DNA from: Candidatus Coatesiibacteriota bacterium
GTDB lineage: Bacteria > RBG-13-66-14 > B26-G2 > WVWN01 > G020348885
Length of the DNA stretch: 37,633 nucleotides
NCBI GenBank assembly: GCA_020348885.1
Contig: CP070755.1
Span: forward strand, 2,551,896 to 2,589,528
Direction: 5' to 3'
Shown here: piece after piece, positions 19,733-27,220 of the stretch
How the letters are laid out: every line of letters begins with the position of its first letter
Numbering within the stretch: the first letter of the stretch is position 1
Notes under the pieces: model-generated
Databases searched by the model: none
Told to the model about the DNA's origin: nothing
The model's input: only the letters and a program-made list of their open reading frames with translations
Position numbers and translations under genes: made by a program

Positions 19733-21229
19733 ATGTTCTCTAAAATCCTCATAGCGAACCGGGGCGAGATCGCCGCCAGGATAATCCGGGCGTGCCGGGA
19801 ACTCGGTATCCCGGCGGCCGCCATATACTCCGAGGCGGACCGGGCGTCGCTTCACGTCGCGATGGCCGACGAGGCGGTATGCGTCGGCCCCGCGCCGGCC
19901 TTGGAATCGTACTTGGACATCGATAAGGTCGTGGGCGCGGCGAAAGAGTTGGGTTGCTGCGCGATCCACCCCGGCTACGGGTTCCTGGCGGAGAACCACC
20001 TGTTCGCTCGGCGGTGCGAGAAGGAGGACATAACCTTTATCGGTCCGCCGTCGGACGCCCTGGAACTGGTCGGTTCGAAGCTGGCGGCGCGGGCAGCCGT
20101 CACGGCCGTGGGGGTTCCCGTCATCCCCGGGATGTCGGGTCACGGGAAAGACGCGGCTCATTTTAAGAAAGAGGCGAAAGCAATCGGGTACCCCGTCCTA
20201 GTCAAGGCCGCCGCCGGCGGCGGCGGAAAGGGGATGCGGGTAGTCGAGACCGAGAAGGATCTGGCGCCTGCGGTAGAGGGCGCCGCTAGAGAAGCCAAGG
20301 GCGCCTTCGGCGACGATACTATTTATCTCGAGAAATGCATCGTACGGCCGCGGCACGTCGAGTTCCAGGTATTCGCCGATTTCCAAGGAAACGCCGTTCA
20401 CCTTTTCGAACGTGAATGTTCGATCCAAAGGCGCCATCAGAAGATCGTCGAGGAAACGCCGTCGCCGGCCCTCACAACCGAGCTCCGGGCCGAGATGGGT
20501 GAGGCAGCCCTCAAGGTCGTCGAAGCGTCCGGCTACAAGAACGCGGGAACGGTCGAGTTCCTGTTGGACCCGGACGGCAACTACTACTTCCTCGAGGTTA
20601 ACGCCCGCATTCAGGTGGAACACCCGATAACCGAGATGGTCGTCGGCGTCGACTTGGTGGCCGAGCAGATACGCGTGGCGGCGGGCGAGCCGCTTTCGTT
20701 CGAACAGGGCGATTTGAGCCAGCGCGGCCACGCCATCGAATGCCGTATTTACGCCGAGGACCCGGCGTCCGGGTTCTTACCGGCGGCCGGTCCGATCCTA
20801 TTGATGGAGGAACCGCAGGGCCCGGGCATCCGAGTCGACTCGGGGGTCTATTCCGGCGGAGAGGTTTCGGTTCATTACGACCCGATAATGGCCAAGCTTA
20901 TCGCGTGGGGCCCGGACCGGGAGGCGGCCCGGCGGCGGATGTCCAAGGCCCTGGGCGAGTACCCGATACTCGGCATCGAAACGACGGTCGGGTTCCTGAA
21001 GGACGTAATAGAACACCCCGAGTTCATTGACGGTAATACCCACACGGGGTTCATTGACGAGCAAATGGCCGATTGGCGCCCGACCGCCGATGACGAACTC
21101 CTCGCGACCGCTTTGACTGCGGCGGCTTTATACGAGACGGAACCGAAGGCGGTAGCCGCGGCCGGAAAAGAGGTAATGTCGTCGCCGTGGGAGACGGTCG
21201 GGAACTGGGAAATAGGTTCAGGTAGGTAG
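19733..21229 (+). CDS. accC: Biotin carboxylase subunit of the acyl-CoA carboxylase
   Basis: This protein carboxylates biotin on the carrier protein with ATP and bicarbonate. It has the N-terminal ILIANRGEIAARIIRA, the glycine-rich ATP loop KAAAGGGGKGMR, FERECSIQRRHQK, and FLEVNARIQVEHP with metal-binding Glu and Asn, all in a 498-residue protein typical of stand-alone biotin carboxylases. In most methylcrotonyl-CoA carboxylases this domain is fused to the biotin carrier; here the carrier is the next gene, 17 nt later. The leader before ATG is AT-rich without an obvious Shine-Dalgarno site. Substrate is inferred from the adjacent beta subunit. Confidence 0.93.
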   Translation: MFSKILIANRGEIAARIIRACRELGIPAAAIYSEADRASLHVAMADEAVCVGPAPALESYLDIDKVVGAAKELGCCAIHPGYGFLAENHLFARRCEKEDITFIGPPSDALELVGSKLAARAAVTAVGVPVIPGMSGHGKDAAHFKKEAKAIGYPVLVKAAAGGGGKGMRVVETEKDLAPAVEGAAREAKGAFGDDTIYLEKCIVRPRHVEFQVFADFQGNAVHLFERECSIQRRHQKIVEETPSPALTTELRAEMGEAALKVVEASGYKNAGTVEFLLDPDGNYYFLEVNARIQVEHPITEMVVGVDLVAEQIRVAAGEPLSFEQGDLSQRGHAIECRIYAEDPASGFLPAAGPILLMEEPQGPGIRVDSGVYSGGEVSVHYDPIMAKLIAWGPDREAARRRMSKALGEYPILGIETTVGFLKDVIEHPEFIDGNTHTGFIDEQMADWRPTADDELLATALTAAALYETEPKAVAAAGKEVMSSPWETVGNWEIGSGR

Positions 21230-21246
21230 AAGAACAAAACAAGAAG

Positions 21247-21756
21247 ATGGACTTCACGTACGAATATAATGGCGCGGAGCGAACCGTATCGCTTGAGAAG
21301 GCTACCGCCGGTTGGAAAGTTACCTGCGACGGTATCGAGTTCGAGGCGACTTCGGAAAAACTCGGGCCGGGCCGTTTTTCCTTAATGGCTGGCGTTAACC
21401 CTTATCGCGTCTTCGTCGCCGAAGGGAACGGAGCGTTATACGTCTTCGTGGCCGGACACCAGTTCGTATTTATCGAGCGCGGCGCTGCAACCGGCGCCGC
21501 GGGGGCCGCTGGCGCCGCGATCGTCGACGGGATTCTTTCTGTCGCCGCGCCCATGCCGGGCGAGGTGGTTAAGATAACAGTTCAGGAGGCACAGGAGGTC
21601 TCGGCCGGCGAAGTTGTGGCCATCGTCGAAGCTATGAAAATGGAGCACGAGTTGACTACTACGGTGAACGGCGTCGTAAAAGCCGTTCACGCCGGCGCCG
21701 GCGATCAGGTCGACAACGCCCAGGTGTTGGTGGAGATAGAAGCGGCGGAGGGGTAA
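21247..21756 (+). CDS. Biotin carboxyl carrier protein of the acyl-CoA carboxylase
   Basis: The C-terminal 75 residues are a biotinyl domain: SVAAPMPGEVVKI, then VEAMKMEHE with the biotinylated Lys131, then GVVKAVHAGAGDQV. The N-terminal 75 residues are a beta-rich domain like the BT domain that holds carboxylase subunits together. An Ala/Gly linker (80-92) separates them. At 169 residues it is a separate carrier of the propionyl/methylcrotonyl type rather than fatty-acid AccB. Only a weak AGAAG precedes the ATG. Confidence 0.92.
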   Translation: MDFTYEYNGAERTVSLEKATAGWKVTCDGIEFEATSEKLGPGRFSLMAGVNPYRVFVAEGNGALYVFVAGHQFVFIERGAATGAAGAAGAAIVDGILSVAAPMPGEVVKITVQEAQEVSAGEVVAIVEAMKMEHELTTTVNGVVKAVHAGAGDQVDNAQVLVEIEAAEG

Positions 21757-21761
21757 GGGGT

Positions 21762-22841
21762 ATGGTTATGGTAAGGTCGATTATTCTGACGGTGATGGCA
21801 TTGACGTTCGCGTTCGGCGCGAGAGCCGACGTGGGCTGGTATATCAACAAGGGCCGGGCGCCGGAGCCGACGGCCGAGGGAGGCGAGCCCGACATCCGTA
21901 TGGCCGCCGAGGCGGTCGATATAATCCTACACGACGACGGCGTGGAAGTGTTTGGAACCTTCGAGTTCGTTAACGACTCGGACGAGGCCCGGACCGTCGA
22001 GATGTACTTCCCGCTGAACGTGGGGACATTGGAGCTTACGCCGGAAACGGCCGGGGCAACGGCCGGGACCGATTTCTACGGCGAAGAGTTAACGGCCGAC
22101 GGCGTAACCGCGAAATTCGGTCTCAGCGTTGACGGCTCGGACGCGCCTTACGAATTAACCGATATCTACTACGATACCGACGGCGAAGCGAGCGAGTTAA
22201 CCGCGAACGCCGTGTGGGCTATCGGCTTCGCGCCGGGCGAGGCAAAGACCGCGGAGTGCGGTTATTTCTGCGGTTACGGGTCGGAGCGTGAATTCTTCTA
22301 CGTGGTTTACACCGGCGGGGCCTGGAAAGGGCCCATCGGCGAGGGCCGGATAACGATACATCCATGCCGCCATTTCGATTGGGAGCGACCGGCACTGTTC
22401 CGGGCGGTCGAGATGCCGCCGATAGACGTTTATGACGATAGGATAGAGTGGGTTTTCGCCGACTTCGAGCCGACGGAACCCGAATATGAATCGTACACGA
22501 GCCTGGGCGACGGGAGCGGAATCGAAATCATAATCCCTTGGCCGGACGCGTTGCCGGAAGAAATGGCCGCCGAATACGAGGGGCCGATAGCTAGTATAGG
22601 CGACGAGGACGTGCTTCTATATGAAGAGCTTCCCCGCCGGGAAGGAGACCCTATAGTCGTTACCGAAATCCCTTCGGACTCGTTGGTCACGTTATTGAAG
22701 AGAAAAGGCGCGTGGTTTTACGCGAAATACAACCCTACGGGCGCACCGGATGACGGCGTCGAGGGCTGGTTTCCGTGGTACAAATACGACCCGGTTTCGG
22801 GCAAGGATACGTACACGATAGCGTACGTATCAGTTTTCTAA
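21762..22841 (+). CDS. Exported protein with an N-terminal beta domain and C-terminal SH3-like domain
   Basis: A signal peptide (residues 1-22, cleavage near ARA-DVG) precedes a region (about 40-230) resembling DUF4424-like exported proteins: a repeated-strand pattern with VDIILHDDGVEVFGTFEFVN and an acidic surface. Residues about 295-345 (EIPSDSLVTLLKRKGAWFYAKY...GWFPWYKY) look like a bacterial SH3 domain, often used for peptidoglycan binding. The gene starts 6 nt after the biotin carrier stop; GGAGGGG lies 8 nt before ATG 21762, and a second ATG at 21768 is also possible. It is odd to find an envelope protein inside a CoA-carboxylase operon; no function can be assigned. Confidence 0.78.
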   Translation: MVMVRSIILTVMALTFAFGARADVGWYINKGRAPEPTAEGGEPDIRMAAEAVDIILHDDGVEVFGTFEFVNDSDEARTVEMYFPLNVGTLELTPETAGATAGTDFYGEELTADGVTAKFGLSVDGSDAPYELTDIYYDTDGEASELTANAVWAIGFAPGEAKTAECGYFCGYGSEREFFYVVYTGGAWKGPIGEGRITIHPCRHFDWERPALFRAVEMPPIDVYDDRIEWVFADFEPTEPEYESYTSLGDGSGIEIIIPWPDALPEEMAAEYEGPIASIGDEDVLLYEELPRREGDPIVVTEIPSDSLVTLLKRKGAWFYAKYNPTGAPDDGVEGWFPWYKYDPVSGKDTYTIAYVSVF

Positions 22842-22872
22842 TCGTAACGGAAGAACCCAATCGGGGGAATTT

Positions 22873-24015
22873 ATGGACTTCGAACTTAACGACGAACAGA
22901 AGGCGATGAAGGACGCGACCCGGCGCTTCGCCGACGAGGTGCTGGCGCCGGCGGCCCAGGGCATAGACGAGGCCGACGAGACGAATCTGGAGCTGGTTGG
23001 GCAACTGGCCGAACTTGGCTACTTGGGTCTCACTATTCCCGAGGAGTACGACGGTGCCGGGTTGGATACGGTCACTTACGCCATGTGTATGGAGGAGCTG
23101 TCGCGGGGGTGCGCGTCGACGGCCCTCGTGGTCTCGATAAACCTGAGCCTGATCGCCGACGCGATCCTGAAGTTCGGGACGGACGAACAGAGACAGAAGT
23201 ACTTGCCGGGGTTGGCGACCGGAGAAGCAATCGGCTGCTTCGTATTGACGGAACCCGAGGCCGGGACCGACGCCGGCGCCGTCCAGACGACCGCCGTACG
23301 CGACGGCGACGACTACGTCATTAACGGGACCAAGTGCTTTATTACCAACGCGAGTTTCGCTAAAACTTTTCTCGTGTTCGCGTCCACGGACCCGGAGGCC
23401 GGTTCCAAGGGATTGTCGTGCTTTATTGCCGACGGCGGTACCGACGGACTGAAGGTAGATAAACGCTTCGACAAGTTGGGTATCCGCGGCGCCGACGTCC
23501 GGGAGGTGCACTTGGAGGACTGCCGGGTGCCGGCCGCTAATATGCTGGGCGAGGAAGGTAAGGGGTTAAAAATCGCCCTGACTGTCCTTGACGGCGGGCG
23601 AATCGGCATCGCGGCCCAGGCCGTCGGCATCGCCCAGGCCGCGTTGGACGAAGCGGTAAAATACTCGGCGGAGCGCAAGCAGTTCGGTCGGACTATCAAC
23701 AAGTTCCAGGCCACCCAATTCAAGCTAGCGGACATGGCCCTTGCCGTAGACTCGGCCCGGCTCCTATACCTCCGGGCCGCGTGCCTTAAAGATAAGGGCG
23801 ATCGGTTCTCGGTAGAATCCGCGATGGCCAAGCTAGCTGCGAGCCGCGCCGCCAACTACGTCGCCAATCAGGCCGTCCAGATTCACGGCGGTTACGGTTA
23901 TATGAAGGAATACACCGTCGAGCGGCTCTTCCGGGACGCCCGCATCACCGAGATATACGAGGGCACCAGCGAGGTGCAGAAGATGGTTATCTCGTCGGCG
24001 TTGTTACAGGATTAG
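22873..24015 (+). CDS. Acyl-CoA dehydrogenase (short/branched-chain type) 1
   Basis: An FAD flavoprotein that oxidises acyl-CoA to 2-enoyl-CoA, passing electrons to ETF. Family blocks are GCFVLTEPEAGTDAG, VINGTKCFITNA, the middle beta domain with GLSCFIADG, LDGGRIGIAAQAVGIAQAAL, ERKQFG and QIHGGYGYMKEYTVERLFRDARITEIYEGTSEVQ. The catalytic base is Glu363 in YEGTSE, the position used by short- and medium-chain enzymes; true isovaleryl-CoA dehydrogenases have Gly/Ala there. Substrate is therefore open: butyryl-, 2-methylbutyryl- or isovaleryl-CoA. It sits 21 nt before a second dehydrogenase gene. Confidence 0.9.
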   Translation: MDFELNDEQKAMKDATRRFADEVLAPAAQGIDEADETNLELVGQLAELGYLGLTIPEEYDGAGLDTVTYAMCMEELSRGCASTALVVSINLSLIADAILKFGTDEQRQKYLPGLATGEAIGCFVLTEPEAGTDAGAVQTTAVRDGDDYVINGTKCFITNASFAKTFLVFASTDPEAGSKGLSCFIADGGTDGLKVDKRFDKLGIRGADVREVHLEDCRVPAANMLGEEGKGLKIALTVLDGGRIGIAAQAVGIAQAALDEAVKYSAERKQFGRTINKFQATQFKLADMALAVDSARLLYLRAACLKDKGDRFSVESAMAKLAASRAANYVANQAVQIHGGYGYMKEYTVERLFRDARITEIYEGTSEVQKMVISSALLQD

Positions 24016-24035
24016 ACGGTAAAAGGTAAACGTAT

Positions 24036-25187
24036 ATGATACTGATAGACGAAAAGTACGAACGTTTCCGGGCTGGCGTCCGCGACTTCGTGAAGGAGGT
24101 TGTCGAACCGCGGGCCGACGATATCGACAAGGAAGGCACGTTCCCGGAAGATGTCGTAAAGGCGTGCGCCGAACAAGGGTACCTTGGCCTCGTAGTCCCC
24201 GAGGAGCTGGGCGGCGCCGGGACCGACACGCTGGAGTACACGATAGTCGTCGAAGAGGTCAGCCGGGCTTGCGGTTCCACCGGTATAATCCTCGCGGCTC
24301 ATAACTCGCTGGGCACCTGGCCGATACTTAACTTCGGGGCGGAAGAGCAGGTGGACGAGTACGTCCCGCCGTTGGCCCGGGGCGAGCGGATGGGCGCGTT
24401 CGGTTTGACGGAACCGAACGCCGGGTCCGATGCCGCCGGGACACAGACGACGGCGGTGCTGGACGGCGACCATTACGTTATCAATGGCTCCAAGTGTTTC
24501 ATTACGAACGCGTCCGACGACCGGGACACGGGATACGTGATAACGGCCGTGACGGATAAAGAGCAGGGCGTCCGCGGCATATCGTCGTTCATCATCCTGG
24601 GCGGGACGTCCGGGTTCCGGGTCGCGAAGCACGAGAACAAGATGGGGTTGAGGGGTTCGGAGACGGCTGTCCTGGAGTTCGCCGACGTGAAGCTCCCGAA
24701 AGAAAACCTACTCGGCAAAGAAGGCGACGGTTTCAAGCAGTTTATGGTAACCCTGGACGGCGGGCGTATCTCCATAGGCGCTATGGCCCTCGGCATCGCC
24801 CAAGGCGCGCTGGACCACGCCCTTGAACGGGCGAAGACCCGGGTACAGTTCGGGAAACCGATCGGGACCAAGCAAGCGATTCAATTCAAGATAGCGGACA
24901 TGGCGACCCAAGTGGACGCGGCCCGGGCTATGGTTTATAACGCGGCTTTGCTAAAAGACGCCGGGAAACCGTTTTCGACGGAATCGGCGGCGGCCAAACT
25001 CTACGCCAGCGAAGTATCCTACTTCTGTACTTATGAAGCCATCCAGATTTTCGGCGGCTACGGTTATATGAAGGACTATCCGTTGGAGCGTTTCTATAGA
25101 GATACGCGGCTCACCGAAATCGGCGAGGGAACGAGCGAAATCCAACGTATCGTTATAGCGCGGAACCTGCTCGGGAAGCTGTCGTAA
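24036..25187 (+). CDS. Acyl-CoA dehydrogenase (short/branched-chain type) 2
   Basis: A 383-residue paralogue of the preceding gene with the same architecture: GAFGLTEPNAGSDAA, VINGSKCFITNA, GISSFIILGG, LDGGRISIGAMALGIAQGAL, RVQFGKPI and IQIFGGYGYMKDYPLERFYRDTRLTEIGEGTSEIQ. Catalytic Glu364 sits in GEGTSE. The two are clearly diverged paralogues rather than a recent duplication. Having two in one operon suggests two acyl-CoA substrates or two electron routes. No ETF genes are seen nearby. This is the last gene of the operon; a terminator follows about 50 nt downstream. Confidence 0.9.
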   Translation: MILIDEKYERFRAGVRDFVKEVVEPRADDIDKEGTFPEDVVKACAEQGYLGLVVPEELGGAGTDTLEYTIVVEEVSRACGSTGIILAAHNSLGTWPILNFGAEEQVDEYVPPLARGERMGAFGLTEPNAGSDAAGTQTTAVLDGDHYVINGSKCFITNASDDRDTGYVITAVTDKEQGVRGISSFIILGGTSGFRVAKHENKMGLRGSETAVLEFADVKLPKENLLGKEGDGFKQFMVTLDGGRISIGAMALGIAQGALDHALERAKTRVQFGKPIGTKQAIQFKIADMATQVDAARAMVYNAALLKDAGKPFSTESAAAKLYASEVSYFCTYEAIQIFGGYGYMKDYPLERFYRDTRLTEIGEGTSEIQRIVIARNLLGKLS

Positions 25188-25234
25188 AACTGGGCGTTTT
25201 TATTGAACCGAAGATACGCTTAGTGATATGATTT

Positions 25235-25265
25235 GGGGAAGGGAACGGGAACCTTCTCCTTTTTT
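25235..25265 (+). terminator. Rho-independent terminator of the acyl-CoA carboxylase operon
   Basis: GGGGAAGG (25235-25242) pairs with CCTTCTCC (25252-25259), one G-U pair, around a 9-nt loop, and runs into six Ts. Confidence 0.85.
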
Positions 25266-25298
25266 GTATGAAAGGGAGTTAAACTCCAAGGAGGAAAT

Positions 25299-25940
25299 AT
25301 GCGATTATTAATCACCTTAACGCTCGTTTTAGTACCAACGTTTTACGCGTACGGTTTAGGGGTCGAACTACAACCGGGGCCGAGCGACGGGAAGGATGCG
25401 TTCGTAAATTCCGCCAACCCGGGGAATAACTCCGGCGACCATTTCCATATGTACGTTGGCCGCTCGACGGATACCGGCGGCACCTTGAGGGCCTTTATCG
25501 AGTTTACAGGATTGGACCCGTACATCGCCGACGGGTACGAGTGTACCGAAGCGGTTCTCGAGCTGTCCATCTTCGCGGTCAATTCCGGACCTACCGACGA
25601 ATACGGCGTTTACCGGGTCGAAGAGGACTGGGCGGAGGATACCGTAACCTGGGACGACCAACCGGCATTCGGCGGAACGCCCGTTACCTTCGGCGAACCT
25701 TATCCCGGCGATTACCCGATAGACGTGACGGCCGTCGTCGCCGAGTGGTTCGACGGGACCGCCGACCACTACGGCTTCTGTATCAAACACGAGGACGAGG
25801 CGTCCGAGGACAGCGGAAACTTCGGGTGTTCGTCCAGTGACGACGGGGCCGCCGACAACCGCCCGAAACTAACGGTTACATTGACGGGAGCGACGGTGGA
25901 ACCGGCGTCGTTAGGCCGGTCGAAGGCGGCGTTCAGGTAG
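25299..25940 (+). CDS. Exported DNRLRE-domain protein
   Basis: After a signal peptide (residues 1-19, cleavage near AYG-LGV) almost the whole protein is one DNRLRE-type beta-sandwich: LQPGPSDGKDAFVNSANPGNN opening, GGTLRAFIEFTGLD, YRVEEDWAEDTVTWDDQPAF, PIDVTAVVAEWFDG and the closing RPKLTVTL. Such domains occur in cell-surface proteins and carbohydrate-active enzymes, related to CBM96. No enzyme domain is attached. AAGGAGG lies 4-5 nt before ATG. The gene is followed 7 nt later by another exported protein. Confidence 0.85.
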   Translation: MRLLITLTLVLVPTFYAYGLGVELQPGPSDGKDAFVNSANPGNNSGDHFHMYVGRSTDTGGTLRAFIEFTGLDPYIADGYECTEAVLELSIFAVNSGPTDEYGVYRVEEDWAEDTVTWDDQPAFGGTPVTFGEPYPGDYPIDVTAVVAEWFDGTADHYGFCIKHEDEASEDSGNFGCSSSDDGAADNRPKLTVTLTGATVEPASLGRSKAAFR

Positions 25941-25947
25941 CGATTAA

Positions 25948-26757
25948 ATGATCCGCAGGTTCATACTGGTTATTCTCGTCATTTCGACGTCCGGTGCCCT
26001 AGCCGACGAGACCGACCTGGAGCGTTTCGTTGAGCTTCCGCCGGCGCTTGCCGAGACCGCGACGGTCGTCGCAGCGCCGGTCTTCGGGCACGTGAACGCC
26101 ACCGGCGCGGGCCGGGACCGGGTCTGGTTCGCCGCCGCGGACCTTACGTTCCTGCGGAAAGGTTACATCGCGGTCGCGTCCGGCGGCTACGGTCGAGGCG
26201 GCGCCGAGTCGTTCGGCGCCCGGTCCCGCAACGTACACGAGTATCGGCGCGGTTGGCTCGACGGTTATTACGGGCGCCGGGTCCTCGGCGGGCGCGCGGC
26301 CGGTGTTTTTCTCGGCGGCCGCGTCGGGCTGGGACGTAGCACGTTTAACGAGGTGCATGGACTCGATACGTTTTACTTTACGTTCCTGGACCGATTAGAA
26401 ATCCAAGGTGATGAAGTCGTCGGGCTTGCCGCGGCCGGTTTCGCCGGATACTGGGCCGAAAAGTTTGTATGGTCGGGCGAAGCGGCGTTCGGGTATCGAT
26501 ATACGGTCGCCCGATACTTCCACGACGGGCCGGAGTTGAGGTCGGTAACGCGACACCGGGCCGTCGTCGGGCTTTCGGGGCGTTTTACTTACAGGATTCG
26601 GCGGATGATATCGGTCAGCGGCGGCGTCGAGTACTACCCGAACGTAATGTCAGGGGGCGACGCGTGGCACTTCGAGTACCGCGACGGCGTAACCGTGTCC
26701 GACGAAAAACTACAACGGGAGTTCGCGTTCTGGTTCGGGCCGTCGTTAATGTTGTAG
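25948..26757 (+). CDS. Exported beta-rich protein, possible outer-membrane barrel
   Basis: The N-terminus is a signal peptide (MIRRFILVILVISTSGALA, cleavage before DET). The mature 250 residues alternate polar and hydrophobic residues with many Tyr, Arg and Gly (for example RVWFAAADLTFLRKGYIAVASGG and VWSGEAAFGYRYTVARYF) and end in a strand-like EFAFWFGPSLML. This pattern suggests an outer-membrane beta-barrel, but no family was recognised and the terminal residue is Leu rather than the usual Phe/Trp. The ribosome binding site is weak, and the 7-nt gap suggests coupling to the DNRLRE gene. Confidence 0.7.
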   Translation: MIRRFILVILVISTSGALADETDLERFVELPPALAETATVVAAPVFGHVNATGAGRDRVWFAAADLTFLRKGYIAVASGGYGRGGAESFGARSRNVHEYRRGWLDGYYGRRVLGGRAAGVFLGGRVGLGRSTFNEVHGLDTFYFTFLDRLEIQGDEVVGLAAAGFAGYWAEKFVWSGEAAFGYRYTVARYFHDGPELRSVTRHRAVVGLSGRFTYRIRRMISVSGGVEYYPNVMSGGDAWHFEYRDGVTVSDEKLQREFAFWFGPSLML

Positions 26758-26779
26758 TACCATACTGGGGGTAAAAAAG

Positions 26780-26807
26780 AACCGGGCTTTAAGGCCCGGT
26801 TTATATT
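26780..26807. terminator. Bidirectional rho-independent terminator
   Basis: AACCGGGC (26780-26787) pairs with GCCCGGTT (26794-26801) around a 6-nt loop. On the plus strand it is followed by TATATTT; on the minus strand by CTTTTTT, which would end the tRNA transcript. Confidence 0.85.
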
Positions 26808-26808
26808 T

Positions 26809-26881
26809 AGGCGGCAGCCGGAGTCGAACCGGCGAATAACGGTTTTGCAGACCGTCGCCTTAGCCGCTTGGCTATGCCGCC
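26809..26881 (-). tRNA. tRNA-Cys (GCA)
   Basis: The minus strand folds as a full cloverleaf: 7-bp acceptor GGCGGCA/TGCCGCC, anticodon stem ACGGT/ACCGT around loop CTGCAAA (anticodon GCA), and a GGTTCGA T-loop. U73 is the expected discriminator for Cys. CCA is not encoded. Confidence 0.97.
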
Positions 26882-26894
26882 GATAGAATAAAGA

Positions 26895-26970
<76 letters not shown>

Positions 26971-26993
26971 CCTGTCCCCCCTTTTCCGAATAT

Positions 26994-27022
26994 CTTATAG
27001 CAAAAGCGAAAACGCGTGTCAA
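26994..27022 (-). promoter_or_regulatory. Near-consensus promoter of the tRNA-Gly/tRNA-Cys unit
   Basis: On the minus strand a perfect TTGACA (27022-27017) is followed after exactly 17 nt by TATAAG (26999-26994), ending 23 nt before the 5' end of tRNA-Gly. This is the best promoter in the window. Confidence 0.88.
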
Positions 27023-27162
27023 GGAATTTCGCGCGGGAAGCCCGTCCATCGCTACGATCGCGTCGGGCGTATAGCGCGGTTCGGCGCGAACTCCCGATGG
27101 TACCGCTTTGTAAACAGTATAGATATACCACTTATGGAATATAAAAGGTTAGCATATTTTAC

Positions 27163-27191
27163 TTTACATCGATTGGGCGGTATGCTACGCT
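27163..27191 (+). promoter_or_regulatory. Candidate promoter of smc
   Basis: TTTACA (27163-27168) and TACGCT (27186-27191) are 17 nt apart, with a TG one base upstream of the -10 (extended -10). It lies about 30 nt before ATG 27221. Confidence 0.55.
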
Positions 27192-27220
27192 GACCGCACA
27201 AAAAGCGCCGGAGGTCGCGA

